This document shows, piece after piece, positions 43,979 through 52,284 of a stretch of 64,000 nucleotides of DNA. The position numbers and the translations under genes are program-made. The notes under the pieces were generated by a model that worked only from the letters and a program-made list of their open reading frames with translations, did no database searches and had not been told where the DNA came from. Each line of letters begins with the position of its first letter. Position 1 is the first letter of the stretch. Source of the stretch: Acidocella sp. 20-57-95 (lineage in GTDB: Bacteria; Pseudomonadota; Alphaproteobacteria; Acetobacterales; Acetobacteraceae); assembly GCA_002255575.1 (NCBI GenBank), contig NCAT01000013.1, forward strand, positions 62,001-126,000, in the 5' to 3' direction.

Positions 43979-44641
43979 TCATCGGCCTTGCTTCTCGATG
44001 GATTCGATCCCGGCAATATCGAGATTTTCGAAATGCTCGCGAATGCGGAACAGAAAGACGCCCATCACCAGGAAGGCCATTAGGACCAAAAGTGCCACGG
44101 AAAGCTCAGCCACGAATGGCATGCCGGGCATACCGATGGCGGCGAGGACCAGGCCGTTTTCGGTTGAGAGAAAGCCGATGACCTGGCTGAGTGCATTGCG
44201 GCGGGTGGTCATCACCAGCAGCCCCAGCAACACCACCGAAAGTGAGATGGCGAGATCTTCGCGGGTAAGCGTGACCGCACTCATGGTGATTGGCAGCACC
44301 ACATAAACCGCAATGCCGATGAGCCCAACGCCGAGGATCATGGAGAGCCCGACCGGCATGGCGGTTTCCACGGCGCGGGTGATGTTGAAGTTTTTTACAA
44401 TATAGCGCAGCCCGATGGGCAGAATGATGGCTTTGATGATGAGGGTGATGAAGCCGGTGAGGAATAATGCCAGCTCATGCTGGGCAAAGCCTTGCCAGAA
44501 GGCGGCGGCCGTTAGGGTCACGGCTTCGAACTGATAGAGCGTGATCATCGCTGCCAAACGTCGCTGTGAGAGCAATGCGAATGCGCAAATAAGCACGAGG
44601 CCACCCAGCAGATGTGCCAGCGGGTAGGTGAGAGCGCTCAT
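43979..44641 (-). CDS. HyfE/NuoK-like membrane subunit
   Basis: Six to seven helices in 220 residues; N terminus MSALTYPLAHLLGGLVLICA and the region ITLYQFEAVTLTAAAFWQGF correspond to HyfE. The second half (LVMTTRRNALSQVIGFLSTENGLVLAAIG) is the NuoK-like part with the conserved Glu in a helix (STENGLVL). Its start overlaps the stop of the HyfC-like gene by ATGA. It would line the ion path between the antiporter modules and the NuoH-like subunit. Confidence 0.88.
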   Translation of the reverse strand: MSALTYPLAHLLGGLVLICAFALLSQRRLAAMITLYQFEAVTLTAAAFWQGFAQHELALFLTGFITLIIKAIILPIGLRYIVKNFNITRAVETAMPVGLSMILGVGLIGIAVYVVLPITMSAVTLTREDLAISLSVVLLGLLVMTTRRNALSQVIGFLSTENGLVLAAIGMPGMPFVAELSVALLVLMAFLVMGVFLFRIREHFENLDIAGIESIEKQGR

Positions 44642-45603
44642 GAGCCACCCAATTTTTGTGCGACGAATAAAAACACGCTGGAGAGCACCCCCAGCAGCAA
44701 CGCCACGCCCAGAAATTCCGGCACCCGGAAGACCCGCATCTTGGCTGTCGAGACTTCAAAAACTGCCAGGGAGGCGCTGGCGAACACAAGTTTCAAGCCC
44801 CACAGTATCAAGCCGACCGGCCAGAATAAAATAGCACCTGCATCGGCCATGCCGAAGGGGAGAAAAATACTGCCGATCAGTGAAACCCAGATGATCAGGC
44901 GCAAAGCTGCAGCGTAGTGGAACAGCGCAAGGTAGCGCCCGGAATATTCCAGAATCATCGCCTCATGCACCATGCCAAGCTCCAGATGCCCAGCCGGATT
45001 ATCAACGGGGATGCGTCCGGTTTCAGTGAGCGCCACGCCCAGCATGGCGGCCAGCGCAAAACCAAGCGAAACCGACAGCCCCACATGGCCGCCGCCAAAT
45101 ACTCTTCCAATGCCATCAATGGTGGGGGTTTGCGCGATCAGAACGAAGGTGAGCACCAAAACCAGCAAGGCGGCTTCTGTGAAAATACTGAACAGAGCGT
45201 CCCGCCCCGCCCCGGCGCCGCCAAAGCCGATGCCGGTTTCCAGCCCGGCCAACATGGTGGCCCCGCGCGCGGCGGCGAACAGGCCGATGAGGGTGATGAA
45301 ATCTGACATTGGCGCGGTGATGAGGCCGAAACAAAAACTCGGCACCAGCAGCGCCGCAACCGCCGTGGTGCTCAGCACGATAAATGGCCAGACTTTATAA
45401 AACGGCGTCGCGGTATCAGGGATCAACGCTGTTTTGCGCAGCAATTTATGCAAATCGAGATAAGGCTGAATAAAGGGCGGTCCGGGGCGTCCGAGCAGCC
45501 GGGCGCGAAATTTCGTCACTACGCCCATCAATAACGGGGCCAGCCCAAACATCAATGCGGTGTGGATCAGCGTAGCGATTAAAGCGAGGAACGCGTGCAG
45601 CAT
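44638..45603 (-). CDS. HyfC/NuoH-like membrane subunit
   Basis: This is the membrane anchor for the large and small subunits, near the quinone-like site in complex I. Eight helices in 321 residues. Diagnostic parts are RLLGRPGPPFIQPYLDLHKL in the first cytoplasmic loop, ALTETGRIPVDNPAGHLELG with the acidic loop residues, and MVHEAMILEYSGRYLALFHY. It starts 3 bases after the HyfB-like gene and is coupled to the HyfE-like gene. Confidence 0.92.
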   Translation of the reverse strand: MLHAFLALIATLIHTALMFGLAPLLMGVVTKFRARLLGRPGPPFIQPYLDLHKLLRKTALIPDTATPFYKVWPFIVLSTTAVAALLVPSFCFGLITAPMSDFITLIGLFAAARGATMLAGLETGIGFGGAGAGRDALFSIFTEAALLVLVLTFVLIAQTPTIDGIGRVFGGGHVGLSVSLGFALAAMLGVALTETGRIPVDNPAGHLELGMVHEAMILEYSGRYLALFHYAAALRLIIWVSLIGSIFLPFGMADAGAILFWPVGLILWGLKLVFASASLAVFEVSTAKMRVFRVPEFLGVALLLGVLSSVFLFVAQKLGGS

Positions 45604-45606
45604 CTC

Positions 45607-47271
45607 TCAAGCCCCTTGCACAAAGCCAAGGGCGGCCAAGAACAACACGAGTGCTGCAAATAAAAATGCCAGGCGCTGGCGAATGGTGGCGCGGCGTACA
45701 CGCTCCGCCGCGCGGGTGAAATACACATTCAGCCGCCGCAGCGGGTCCAATACATAGCTCTCACCAGGGTCGATGAATTTTGCACCCAGTATGGTGGCCC
45801 CCAGCGCCCGCTGGATGGGTTCGGCAAAGCCGGTGCCGGATGCTTGCGTGAGAGGATCGCCGAACGGCAACCAAGCTGGCGGTTTGCCGAAGCCGCCATT
45901 AAACGCATGCACCTCGCGCTCACCATGCGACGCCAAGCGCTGCAATAAAGCGTAGGTTCCGGCAGCAGCAATCAGCAACAGCAAGGCTAGCATAAAGGGC
46001 GCGTAATGCAGCGGCGGCTGATTAGCCCCGGGTACTAATTGCGCGATCACCGGGTTCAGCAGCAATAAAACTATGCCGGGAAATAACGCCACCGGCACAG
46101 ATAACCCCGCTAACAAGCCCATGCCCCACAGCACCGGCTTGTCCGCATCTTCCGCCGCCGCCGCGCGCAAAGTGCGGGGGCGGCCCAAAAAGCCGACCCC
46201 GATGACCCGCACTGCCGTACCCAGCGCCAGCGCGGCGCCCAAACCCAAAACCGCCAGCAAGGCGGTAAAGCCAATGCGCGCCAAAATACCGCCAGTGCCC
46301 GCCGCCGCAATCACCGCATGCAGCAACAAAAACTCCGGGGCGAAACCGGGGCCAAGCGGCAAGGCCGACATCCCAAAGCAGCCCACCAGCATCAGCCCGC
46401 CCAGCCTTGGCATCCCGCGCATCAACCCGCCCAGCCAATCCAGTGAGGAACTGCCGGTGGCGTGCTTCACCGCCCCCGCGCCTAAAAATAATAACGGCTT
46501 GAACAGCCCGTGCGCCACCGCACACAGCAACGCACCTTGCAACGCCAGGGCCGCCAAATCGGTCTCACCCAGGGCTTTGGCCCGCAGCGCCACACCCAGC
46601 CCCACGGCGATCAGCCCGACATGCTCAACCGTTGAGCACGCCAGGATGGTTTTTAATTCCACCTCCAGAACGGCCCGCAGCGCGCCAATGAGCACCGAAG
46701 CCGCACCGGCGAAGATTAACGCCGTGCCCCACCAAGGCTGTACCGCGCCACCCAGCACCACAAACCCGTAGCGAATGAGCACATACAGCGCCACTTTCAC
46801 CATGCCGCCCGACATCAATGCCGAAACCGCGGCAGGAGGTGCGGGGTGCGCCTTCGGCAGCCAGGCATGCAACGGTGCCAATCCTGCCTTCGCCCCTGCG
46901 CCTAGTAAAATCAGGCTAAAAGCGATCCCCCCCGGCGGCAAAAACAACGCCGGCAACAGACACGCGCCGGAAAACATCGCAACACCGGCATAAAGTGTCG
47001 CCGGCCGCCGGTCCCCGCGCAGCACCAATACCCAGGAGGCAGCACTCATCAGCTCAAAGCCCAGCAGCAGCGTAAACGCCTCCGCCGCCAGCACCGCCAG
47101 CACCATGCCACCCGCAAAGGCCCAGAAAAAAACCGAACGCCGCTCAGCCCCCAGCGCGCCCGCCACAATCTGCGGCAGCAAAATCGCCAAAAATAACGCA
47201 GACAAAGGGTCACAGGCCAAATGCATCCCTTGGCCTGGTAACCCAACCTGCAAAGCAAAATATGAACTCAC
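45607..47271 (-). CDS. Antiporter-like subunit (HyfB/NuoL-like)
   Basis: First gene of the complex. Fourteen or so helices; conserved residues include the helix-5 Glu (LLLGFELMSAASWVLVLRGD), Lys in GAGAKAGLAPLHAWLPKAHP and His/Lys further on (GLFKPLLFLGAGAVKHATGS). 554 residues from a GTG start at 47271 is shorter than E. coli HyfB (about 670), with the first helices missing; no other start exists upstream in frame. The tail (from about 480) carries the lateral helix and a final anchor. A promoter for the operon should lie in the 83 bases before the tRNA gene, but I see no clear one. Confidence 0.88.
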   Translation of the reverse strand: MSSYFALQVGLPGQGMHLACDPLSALFLAILLPQIVAGALGAERRSVFFWAFAGGMVLAVLAAEAFTLLLGFELMSAASWVLVLRGDRRPATLYAGVAMFSGACLLPALFLPPGGIAFSLILLGAGAKAGLAPLHAWLPKAHPAPPAAVSALMSGGMVKVALYVLIRYGFVVLGGAVQPWWGTALIFAGAASVLIGALRAVLEVELKTILACSTVEHVGLIAVGLGVALRAKALGETDLAALALQGALLCAVAHGLFKPLLFLGAGAVKHATGSSSLDWLGGLMRGMPRLGGLMLVGCFGMSALPLGPGFAPEFLLLHAVIAAAGTGGILARIGFTALLAVLGLGAALALGTAVRVIGVGFLGRPRTLRAAAAEDADKPVLWGMGLLAGLSVPVALFPGIVLLLLNPVIAQLVPGANQPPLHYAPFMLALLLLIAAAGTYALLQRLASHGEREVHAFNGGFGKPPAWLPFGDPLTQASGTGFAEPIQRALGATILGAKFIDPGESYVLDPLRRLNVYFTRAAERVRRATIRQRLAFLFAALVLFLAALGFVQGA

Positions 47272-47354
47272 CCGACGTTGGTAGCAAACCCCCCGCCGCG
47301 CCGGTAGGGCGAAATTTTGGGAGCCCCTTGGCCTTAACTCAAACTACACTTCAC

Positions 47355-47429
47355 TGGCTGGGACGGGAGGATTCGAACCTCCGCATGGCGGAATCAAAAT
47401 CCGCTGCCTTACCGCTTGGCGACGTCCCA
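47355..47429 (-). tRNA. tRNA-Gln (anticodon UUG)
   Basis: The 75-base gene forms a full cloverleaf on the minus strand: acceptor TGGGACG/CGTCCCA, anticodon arm GCGGA-TTTTGAT-TCCGC giving UUG, T arm with GGTTCGAATCC, discriminator G and an encoded CCA end. It lies between ispE and the hydrogenase-like cluster, all on the minus strand. Confidence 0.96.
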
Positions 47430-47458
47430 ATTTTAGTGGGTGGCTTGGTGTGTGATGC

Positions 47459-48304
47459 TCATATGTCGGTGGGGGCTGGTTCGTAAAGCCCCCCGGCCCA
47501 ATGCCACCAGTTTGGGGGGGATAGATGGCTGGCGGCGGTGGCGGCAGCGGCGGGTGTGGGGAAGATGGCAAAGCAGGTGGCGCCGGAGCCGGACATGCGG
47601 GCGAGCAGGCAGTTTGGCAGGGTTTTCAGGGTGGTGAGCACGTCGCCGATGACAGGGGCGAGGCTGATGGCCGGTGGTTCAAGGTCGTTGCGGGTGCGGC
47701 TGAGGGCGTCGGCCATGGCTTCGGCGTTGGGCCAGCTGTGCGGAAACAGGGCGGCGGGCGTGAAGGCGGCATGGCGGGCTTTGAATACCGCCGGGGTGGC
47801 AACATGCACGCCCGGATTGACCAGGATGATGCCAAAGCTGGGGAGGATCGGGGCGGGGGAGAGGATTTCGCCGATGCCGGACATGTTGGCGCTGTGGCGG
47901 GCGAGGCAGACCGGCACGTCGGCCCCCAGGGTGGCGGCGATCGGGTGTAGTGGGGTGTTAAGATTCCAGAGTTTGGCGAGCACGCGCAGTGCCGCCGCGG
48001 CGTCTGATGAGCCGCCACCGATGCCAGAGGCGATGGGCAGGTTTTTGGTGAGCGTGATGGCGGCGGTGCCGGTTGGGTTCAGCGCACGGGCGGCGCGCAG
48101 CACCAGGTTATCCGGTTCGGCGGCGAGGCTTTCACCGAACGGACCATTGATGGTCAGGCTGAGTGTATCGGCGGGCGTGGCGCTGAGCACATCCCCGACA
48201 TTTGGAAACACCGCCAGACTATCGAGCAGATGATACCCATCCGCACGTTTGCCGGTGACATGCAGGTGCAAATTCACCTTGGCAGGCGCAAAGCTTTGCA
48301 ACAT
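47459..48304 (-). CDS. ispE: 4-diphosphocytidyl-2-C-methyl-D-erythritol kinase
   Basis: IspE phosphorylates CDP-ME in the MEP isoprenoid pathway. The GHMP kinase motifs are visible: FAPAKVNLHLHVTGKRADGY at the start, LPIASGIGGGSSDAAAALRV (ATP-binding) in the middle, and ARMSGSGATCFAIF near the end. The ATG at 48304 gives 281 residues; the longer frame overlaps the TPR gene. It begins 5 bases after that gene, with which it forms a conserved alphaproteobacterial pair. Confidence 0.95.
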   Translation of the reverse strand: MLQSFAPAKVNLHLHVTGKRADGYHLLDSLAVFPNVGDVLSATPADTLSLTINGPFGESLAAEPDNLVLRAARALNPTGTAAITLTKNLPIASGIGGGSSDAAAALRVLAKLWNLNTPLHPIAATLGADVPVCLARHSANMSGIGEILSPAPILPSFGIILVNPGVHVATPAVFKARHAAFTPAALFPHSWPNAEAMADALSRTRNDLEPPAISLAPVIGDVLTTLKTLPNCLLARMSGSGATCFAIFPTPAAAATAASHLSPPNWWHWAGGLYEPAPTDI

Positions 48305-48309
48305 GGCGT

Positions 48310-50013
48310 TCAGGTGGGGGGCGAAAATTGCTTGAGCTTGGCTTCCAGATCGGCTTGCAGCTTGGCGTCCGGTTTTAGCGCCAAAGCCCGCTGCCACTGG
48401 TAATCCGCCTGTAGTTTCTGACCATCGGCATAGAAGGCATCGCCCAGATGCGCGTTGATCTCGGCATCATCGGGTTCCATTTCCGTGGCCTGGATCAGTA
48501 ATTTGATCGCGGCTTTGGTGTCGCCGGTTTTTAAGTTCACGTAGCCCAGACTATCGATAATAGCGCCTTCCTTGGGCGCCATGCTGACCGCCTGGGTGAG
48601 CATATCGCGCGCCTGGGTGAGATGTTCGCCGTGTAAGGCCCAGGTGAAGCCGATATAATTCAGCACGAAGGGCTGGTTCGGGGCGAGCTTGCGGGCTTCC
48701 TGCAAATCCGGCTCAGCCTTCGCCCAATCACTGCCGCTGCCTTGGTCGATGCAGATGCCGCGGTCGTAATACAGGGTCCAGGCGCCAGCGGGTGGTGGGT
48801 TAGGCAGTTCATCGATGGCGCGGGTATAATACGGGATCGCCTCGCTAAATTGGTTATTGGCCCGCAAAATATCACCAATGCCAGAGAGCAGTTCGATATT
48901 GTGCGGGTCGTTGGCCAGCAGCTTGTTCATCAGATCAACCGCCGCCGCGGGCTGGTTGAGCGAGGCCAGCAAGGCGGCTTCCTGCAAGGCCGCGGTGGTA
49001 TAAAGCGGATCGGTGGTCGGGATCGGCTGTAGCGCCTCAAGCGCTTGCTGGCGCAATTTGGCCGAGGGGTCGGCGTTCGGTTGGTCGCTGCCGGTTAGCA
49101 CATTGGCGAGCAGCAGCCGGGCGGCGGCGATATCTGGCCGCAAACCAAGCGCGAAATGCAGGAAGCTGAGCCGTAGTGCTGCTTGTGACGGCTGATTGAG
49201 CGAGCCCGCGATGGTGAGATAGGCTTCGGCCAGGCCGTCGATCGGGGAATTAATGACCGGCTGCTTAACTTGCGAGATCAAGGCGGGCAGCGCGCTCGCC
49301 AAAGCGGGGTGGGTTTGTGCCATCTGGTTCAGCTCGGCTTTGGCGGCATCGAGATTGCCTTGCCGAGCCTGCCAACTGGCAATCACCTGGGCCAAGCGCA
49401 AATTCGGCGCCCCCGCCCCGTTGCCGACTTCGCCGTAGAGGGTGCTGGCGTCTTTCATGTCGTGGCTCTGGTCGGCAATCAGCGCGGCGTTGAGCAGGTA
49501 AATCCCGCTGAACGGTGAGCTCACACTGGTCAGCGGCATCAAAGTTGCTAACGCGGCCTGCGCGTCGCCCTGCCCGAACTGCGACCAGGCGATGAGCAAA
49601 GGTGCCAGCAAGCCGGAGAGTTGGTCATGCGGCAGGCTCTGAAATTGTTTAACCGCCTGGGCGAAGTCGCCGTTCTGGGCGGCCTGGTTGCCGAGCAGCA
49701 TGATGGCGAGCGCATTATCCCCGACATCCGGGGCGAGCTTGGCAGCTTGCGGGTTGCCTGCCACCACGGCGGCGATGAAATCCTCGTTCAACAGCGCGCG
49801 GTTTTGTGGGTCGGCCGCCAACGCCTGGTCGTAATAGCGGATCGCAGCGGCCGGGTCCTGCTGGGTGTCGGCATAGCGGGCGGCCAGGAATGGGCCGTAG
49901 GCAGCACCGGGGCCGGATGTATCCGCGCTGCCGGGCAAGGCCGCGGCGCAGGCGGTCATCATGATGGGGGTGGTCACACAAAAGCGGCGGAGGATTTTAT
50001 GCATCATGCTCAT
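48310..50013 (-). CDS. TPR-repeat lipoprotein
   Basis: A 567-residue protein with a possible lipobox (TPIMMTACAAALPG) near residue 22 and many tetratricopeptide repeats, clear in AAAIRYYDQALAADPQNRAL, AIPYYTRAIDELPNPPPAGA and AAIKLLIQATEMEPDDAEIN. TPR superhelices mediate protein-protein contacts. The exact role is unknown; in alphaproteobacteria this gene often sits before ispE. The start is one of three closely spaced ATGs; that at 50007 has the better spacing to AGG. Confidence 0.87.
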   Translation of the reverse strand: MSMMHKILRRFCVTTPIMMTACAAALPGSADTSGPGAAYGPFLAARYADTQQDPAAAIRYYDQALAADPQNRALLNEDFIAAVVAGNPQAAKLAPDVGDNALAIMLLGNQAAQNGDFAQAVKQFQSLPHDQLSGLLAPLLIAWSQFGQGDAQAALATLMPLTSVSSPFSGIYLLNAALIADQSHDMKDASTLYGEVGNGAGAPNLRLAQVIASWQARQGNLDAAKAELNQMAQTHPALASALPALISQVKQPVINSPIDGLAEAYLTIAGSLNQPSQAALRLSFLHFALGLRPDIAAARLLLANVLTGSDQPNADPSAKLRQQALEALQPIPTTDPLYTTAALQEAALLASLNQPAAAVDLMNKLLANDPHNIELLSGIGDILRANNQFSEAIPYYTRAIDELPNPPPAGAWTLYYDRGICIDQGSGSDWAKAEPDLQEARKLAPNQPFVLNYIGFTWALHGEHLTQARDMLTQAVSMAPKEGAIIDSLGYVNLKTGDTKAAIKLLIQATEMEPDDAEINAHLGDAFYADGQKLQADYQWQRALALKPDAKLQADLEAKLKQFSPPT

Positions 50014-50144
50014 TCACCTGCTCTAGCAGCCATCTGGCATTGCCCCAAGTGGTTGTTAGCACCGTTAGAATTACTTGTCGGCAAGCAACAGGTCAGTTAG
50101 CGTTCGTGTTGAACGCCCATTTGCGCCAGGAAGGCAGACAGACT

Positions 50145-50549
50145 TTGGAGAATATTTTCTTCGCCACAACCGCCGGGATCAAGGTGGGCGTGCAGGTTTT
50201 TTATCTCGATGACCAATCAAAGCCGGAGGCCAACCATTTTGTCTGGGCCTACCGGGTGACGATTAACAATAACAGCCACGACCGCGTGCAGCTTTTGAAG
50301 CGCACCTGGCGGATTACCGATGCGAATGGCCGCTTGCAGGTGGTGCATGGCGACGGCGTGGTGGGTGAACAGCCGGTGCTGGGGGCGGGCGAAAGTTTTG
50401 AATACACATCCGGCACTCCGTTGCCGACAGCCTCCGGCTTCATGACCGGGCAGTATCATATGATCCGCACCGCCAGTGGTGAGAATTTTGATATCGCGAT
50501 TCCCACCTTCAGCCTCGATAGCCCGTACCAAAATACCAGGCTGCACTAA
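50145..50549 (+). CDS. apaG: ApaG (DUF525) protein
   Basis: ApaG is a small beta-sandwich protein of unclear function, linked to Co2+ and diadenosine tetraphosphate effects in enterics. The fold shows as FATTAGIKVGVQVFYLDDQS, HFVWAYRVTINNNSHDRVQL, RTWRITDANG and FEYTSGTPLPTASGFMTGQY. The family starts at about this point, so I choose the TTG at 50145 (134 residues) with AGGAAGG ten bases ahead. The upstream frame from 50040 is unlike ApaG. Confidence 0.87.
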   Translation: MENIFFATTAGIKVGVQVFYLDDQSKPEANHFVWAYRVTINNNSHDRVQLLKRTWRITDANGRLQVVHGDGVVGEQPVLGAGESFEYTSGTPLPTASGFMTGQYHMIRTASGENFDIAIPTFSLDSPYQNTRLH

Positions 50550-50550
50550 C

Positions 50551-51399
50551 GTGCCCATTACCACCCGCATGGTTCATGCAAACGGGATCAATGTCCGGGT
50601 GGCTGAGATGGGCTCGGGCGCGCCCCTGTTGCTGCTGCATGGCTGGCCGGAATTCTGGTTCACCTGGGCCAAAATCATGCCGCTGCTTGCCGACCAGTTT
50701 CGCCTGATTGCGCCGGATTTGCGCGGCTTCGGCGGCAGCGACAAAATCCCGGCCGGCGTTTCGCGCGAGATTACCACCGACCTACATGCCGCCGATATGA
50801 ACGCGCTGCTCGAAGTGCTCGATCTGCGTGATGTGGGGGTGGTGGCGCATGATATCGGCGCGCTGATCGCCCAAGCGCTGATCCGCAATCACCCGGGCCG
50901 GGTGTCCAAATTCTTCGCGTTTGACTGCCCGTATCCCGGCATTGGCAAGCGCTGGATTGAAGGCGGGCAGATCCGTTATTCCTGGTATATGTGGTTCCAC
51001 CAAACCAAACTGGCGGCTGAGCTGGTGGGCCATTCGCGCGAGACGATGGCAATTTACCTGCGCTTTGTGTTGCAAGGCGGCAGCCAGAACAAACACGCGT
51101 TTGATGATAATTTTGAGGCTTTTGTGGATAACATGCTGGTCCCCGGCAACCTGCAAGGCGGGTTCAACTGGTATATCTCCACCGCCCGGCCGGTGCCTGT
51201 CGCTGGTCCGATCACCATCCCGACGCGCATTTTATGGCCGCAGAAGGACGCGGTGTTTCCGGTGGCATGGATGGACCGGCTCGGCGAGTTCTTCACCGAC
51301 CTTGATGCCAGCGTTAACCCCGGGGTCGGGCATTTTCCGCATCAGGAGCAGCCGGAAGCCTCAGCCGCGGCGATTAGGGGGTTCTTTACCCAAAGGTGA
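50551..51399 (+). CDS. Alpha/beta hydrolase, epoxide hydrolase / haloalkane dehalogenase-like
   Basis: The oxyanion motif LLLLHGWPEFWFTWAKIMPL, the strand APDLRGFGGSDK and the nucleophile elbow VVAHDIGALIAQ (Asp as nucleophile) place it with epoxide hydrolases and fluoroacetate-dehalogenase-like enzymes. The catalytic His is in GVGHFPHQEQPE. Substrate is unknown. The GTG at 50551, one base after the apaG stop, is taken as start; ATG at 50569 is the alternative. Confidence 0.87.
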   Translation: MPITTRMVHANGINVRVAEMGSGAPLLLLHGWPEFWFTWAKIMPLLADQFRLIAPDLRGFGGSDKIPAGVSREITTDLHAADMNALLEVLDLRDVGVVAHDIGALIAQALIRNHPGRVSKFFAFDCPYPGIGKRWIEGGQIRYSWYMWFHQTKLAAELVGHSRETMAIYLRFVLQGGSQNKHAFDDNFEAFVDNMLVPGNLQGGFNWYISTARPVPVAGPITIPTRILWPQKDAVFPVAWMDRLGEFFTDLDASVNPGVGHFPHQEQPEASAAAIRGFFTQR

Positions 51400-51495
51400 A
51401 AGAAGATAGGGTTGCGGCATTGGCGGACCGGCCCATATCGGGGTCGAGGCGCGACTATCACCGACATAGGCGCGAAAGCGCTACACACGGAGACT

Positions 51496-52140
51496 ATGAA
51501 GTTGAATATCCACACACCTGCCGCCCAGATCGTCAAAACCGACGCTTTGGTAAAACCCAGCCGGGCCGAAGCCGAAGCCGCCATCCGCGTGATGCTGCGC
51601 TGGGCCGGTGAAGACCCCAACCGCGAAGGGCTGCTTGATACCCCCGCCCGCGTGGTCCGCGCCTACGAAGAATTCTTCAAAGGTTACGATGAAGACCCGG
51701 TTGCCATTCTGGCCCGCACCTTCGAGGAAATTGAAGGCTATGACGAGATGGTGGTGCTGCGCGACATCCGGCTCGAAAGCCATTGCGAACATCACATGGT
51801 CCCCATCATCGGCCGCGCCCATGTAGCCTACTTGCCCAACACCCGGGTGGTCGGCATCAGCAAACTCGCCCGGGTGGTGGACGCCTATGCGCACCGCTTC
51901 CAAATTCAGGAAAAACTCACCGCCCAAATTGCCAATACCATCAACGATGTTCTGCAACCCCGGGGTGTGGCCGTTGTGATCGAAGCCAACCACCAGTGCA
52001 TGTCCACCCGCGGCGTGCACAAACCAGGTGCGAGCATGATCACCAGCCGTATGCTCGGCGCCTTCCGCGACAATCTCGCCACCCGCAAGGAATTCCTCTC
52101 GATCATCAATCAACGCTCTTGTACCTCGGTTGAGGCGTAA
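51496..52140 (+). CDS. folE: GTP cyclohydrolase I
   Basis: FolE makes dihydroneopterin triphosphate from GTP, the entry to folate synthesis. The zinc ligands and catalytic residues are in [40 protein letters not shown] and [18 protein letters not shown]. The ATG at 51496 gives 214 residues; the open frame upstream is not family-like. No riboswitch-like element is apparent ahead of it. Confidence 0.96.
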   Translation: MKLNIHTPAAQIVKTDALVKPSRAEAEAAIRVMLRWAGEDPNREGLLDTPARVVRAYEEFFKGYDEDPVAILARTFEEIEGYDEMVVLRDIRLESHCEHHMVPIIGRAHVAYLPNTRVVGISKLARVVDAYAHRFQIQEKLTAQIANTINDVLQPRGVAVVIEANHQCMSTRGVHKPGASMITSRMLGAFRDNLATRKEFLSIINQRSCTSVEA

Positions 52141-52284
52141 CGCTTCGCGGGCCGTGCGCGCGGCCAGCACGTTACAGGTTTTGACGATCAACGCATTGAT
52201 GCGCTCGGGTGTTGGCGGGCGTATTTGTGGGATTTTTTAGCGCGGGACCATTGGTCTTGGTAAAGGGTTCCGCGGCCCTTGACT

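Noticed and set aside
40389..47271. Calling the cluster a functional NiFe hydrogenase or formate hydrogenlyase
   Set aside because: The large subunit lacks the Ni-ligand cysteines, and there is no ferredoxin-type subunit, formate dehydrogenase or maturation gene.
40389..47271. Calling the cluster respiratory complex I
   Set aside because: Subunit order and the HyfE-like and fused NuoCD-like proteins fit group 4 hydrogenase relatives; NuoA, E, F, G, I and J are absent.
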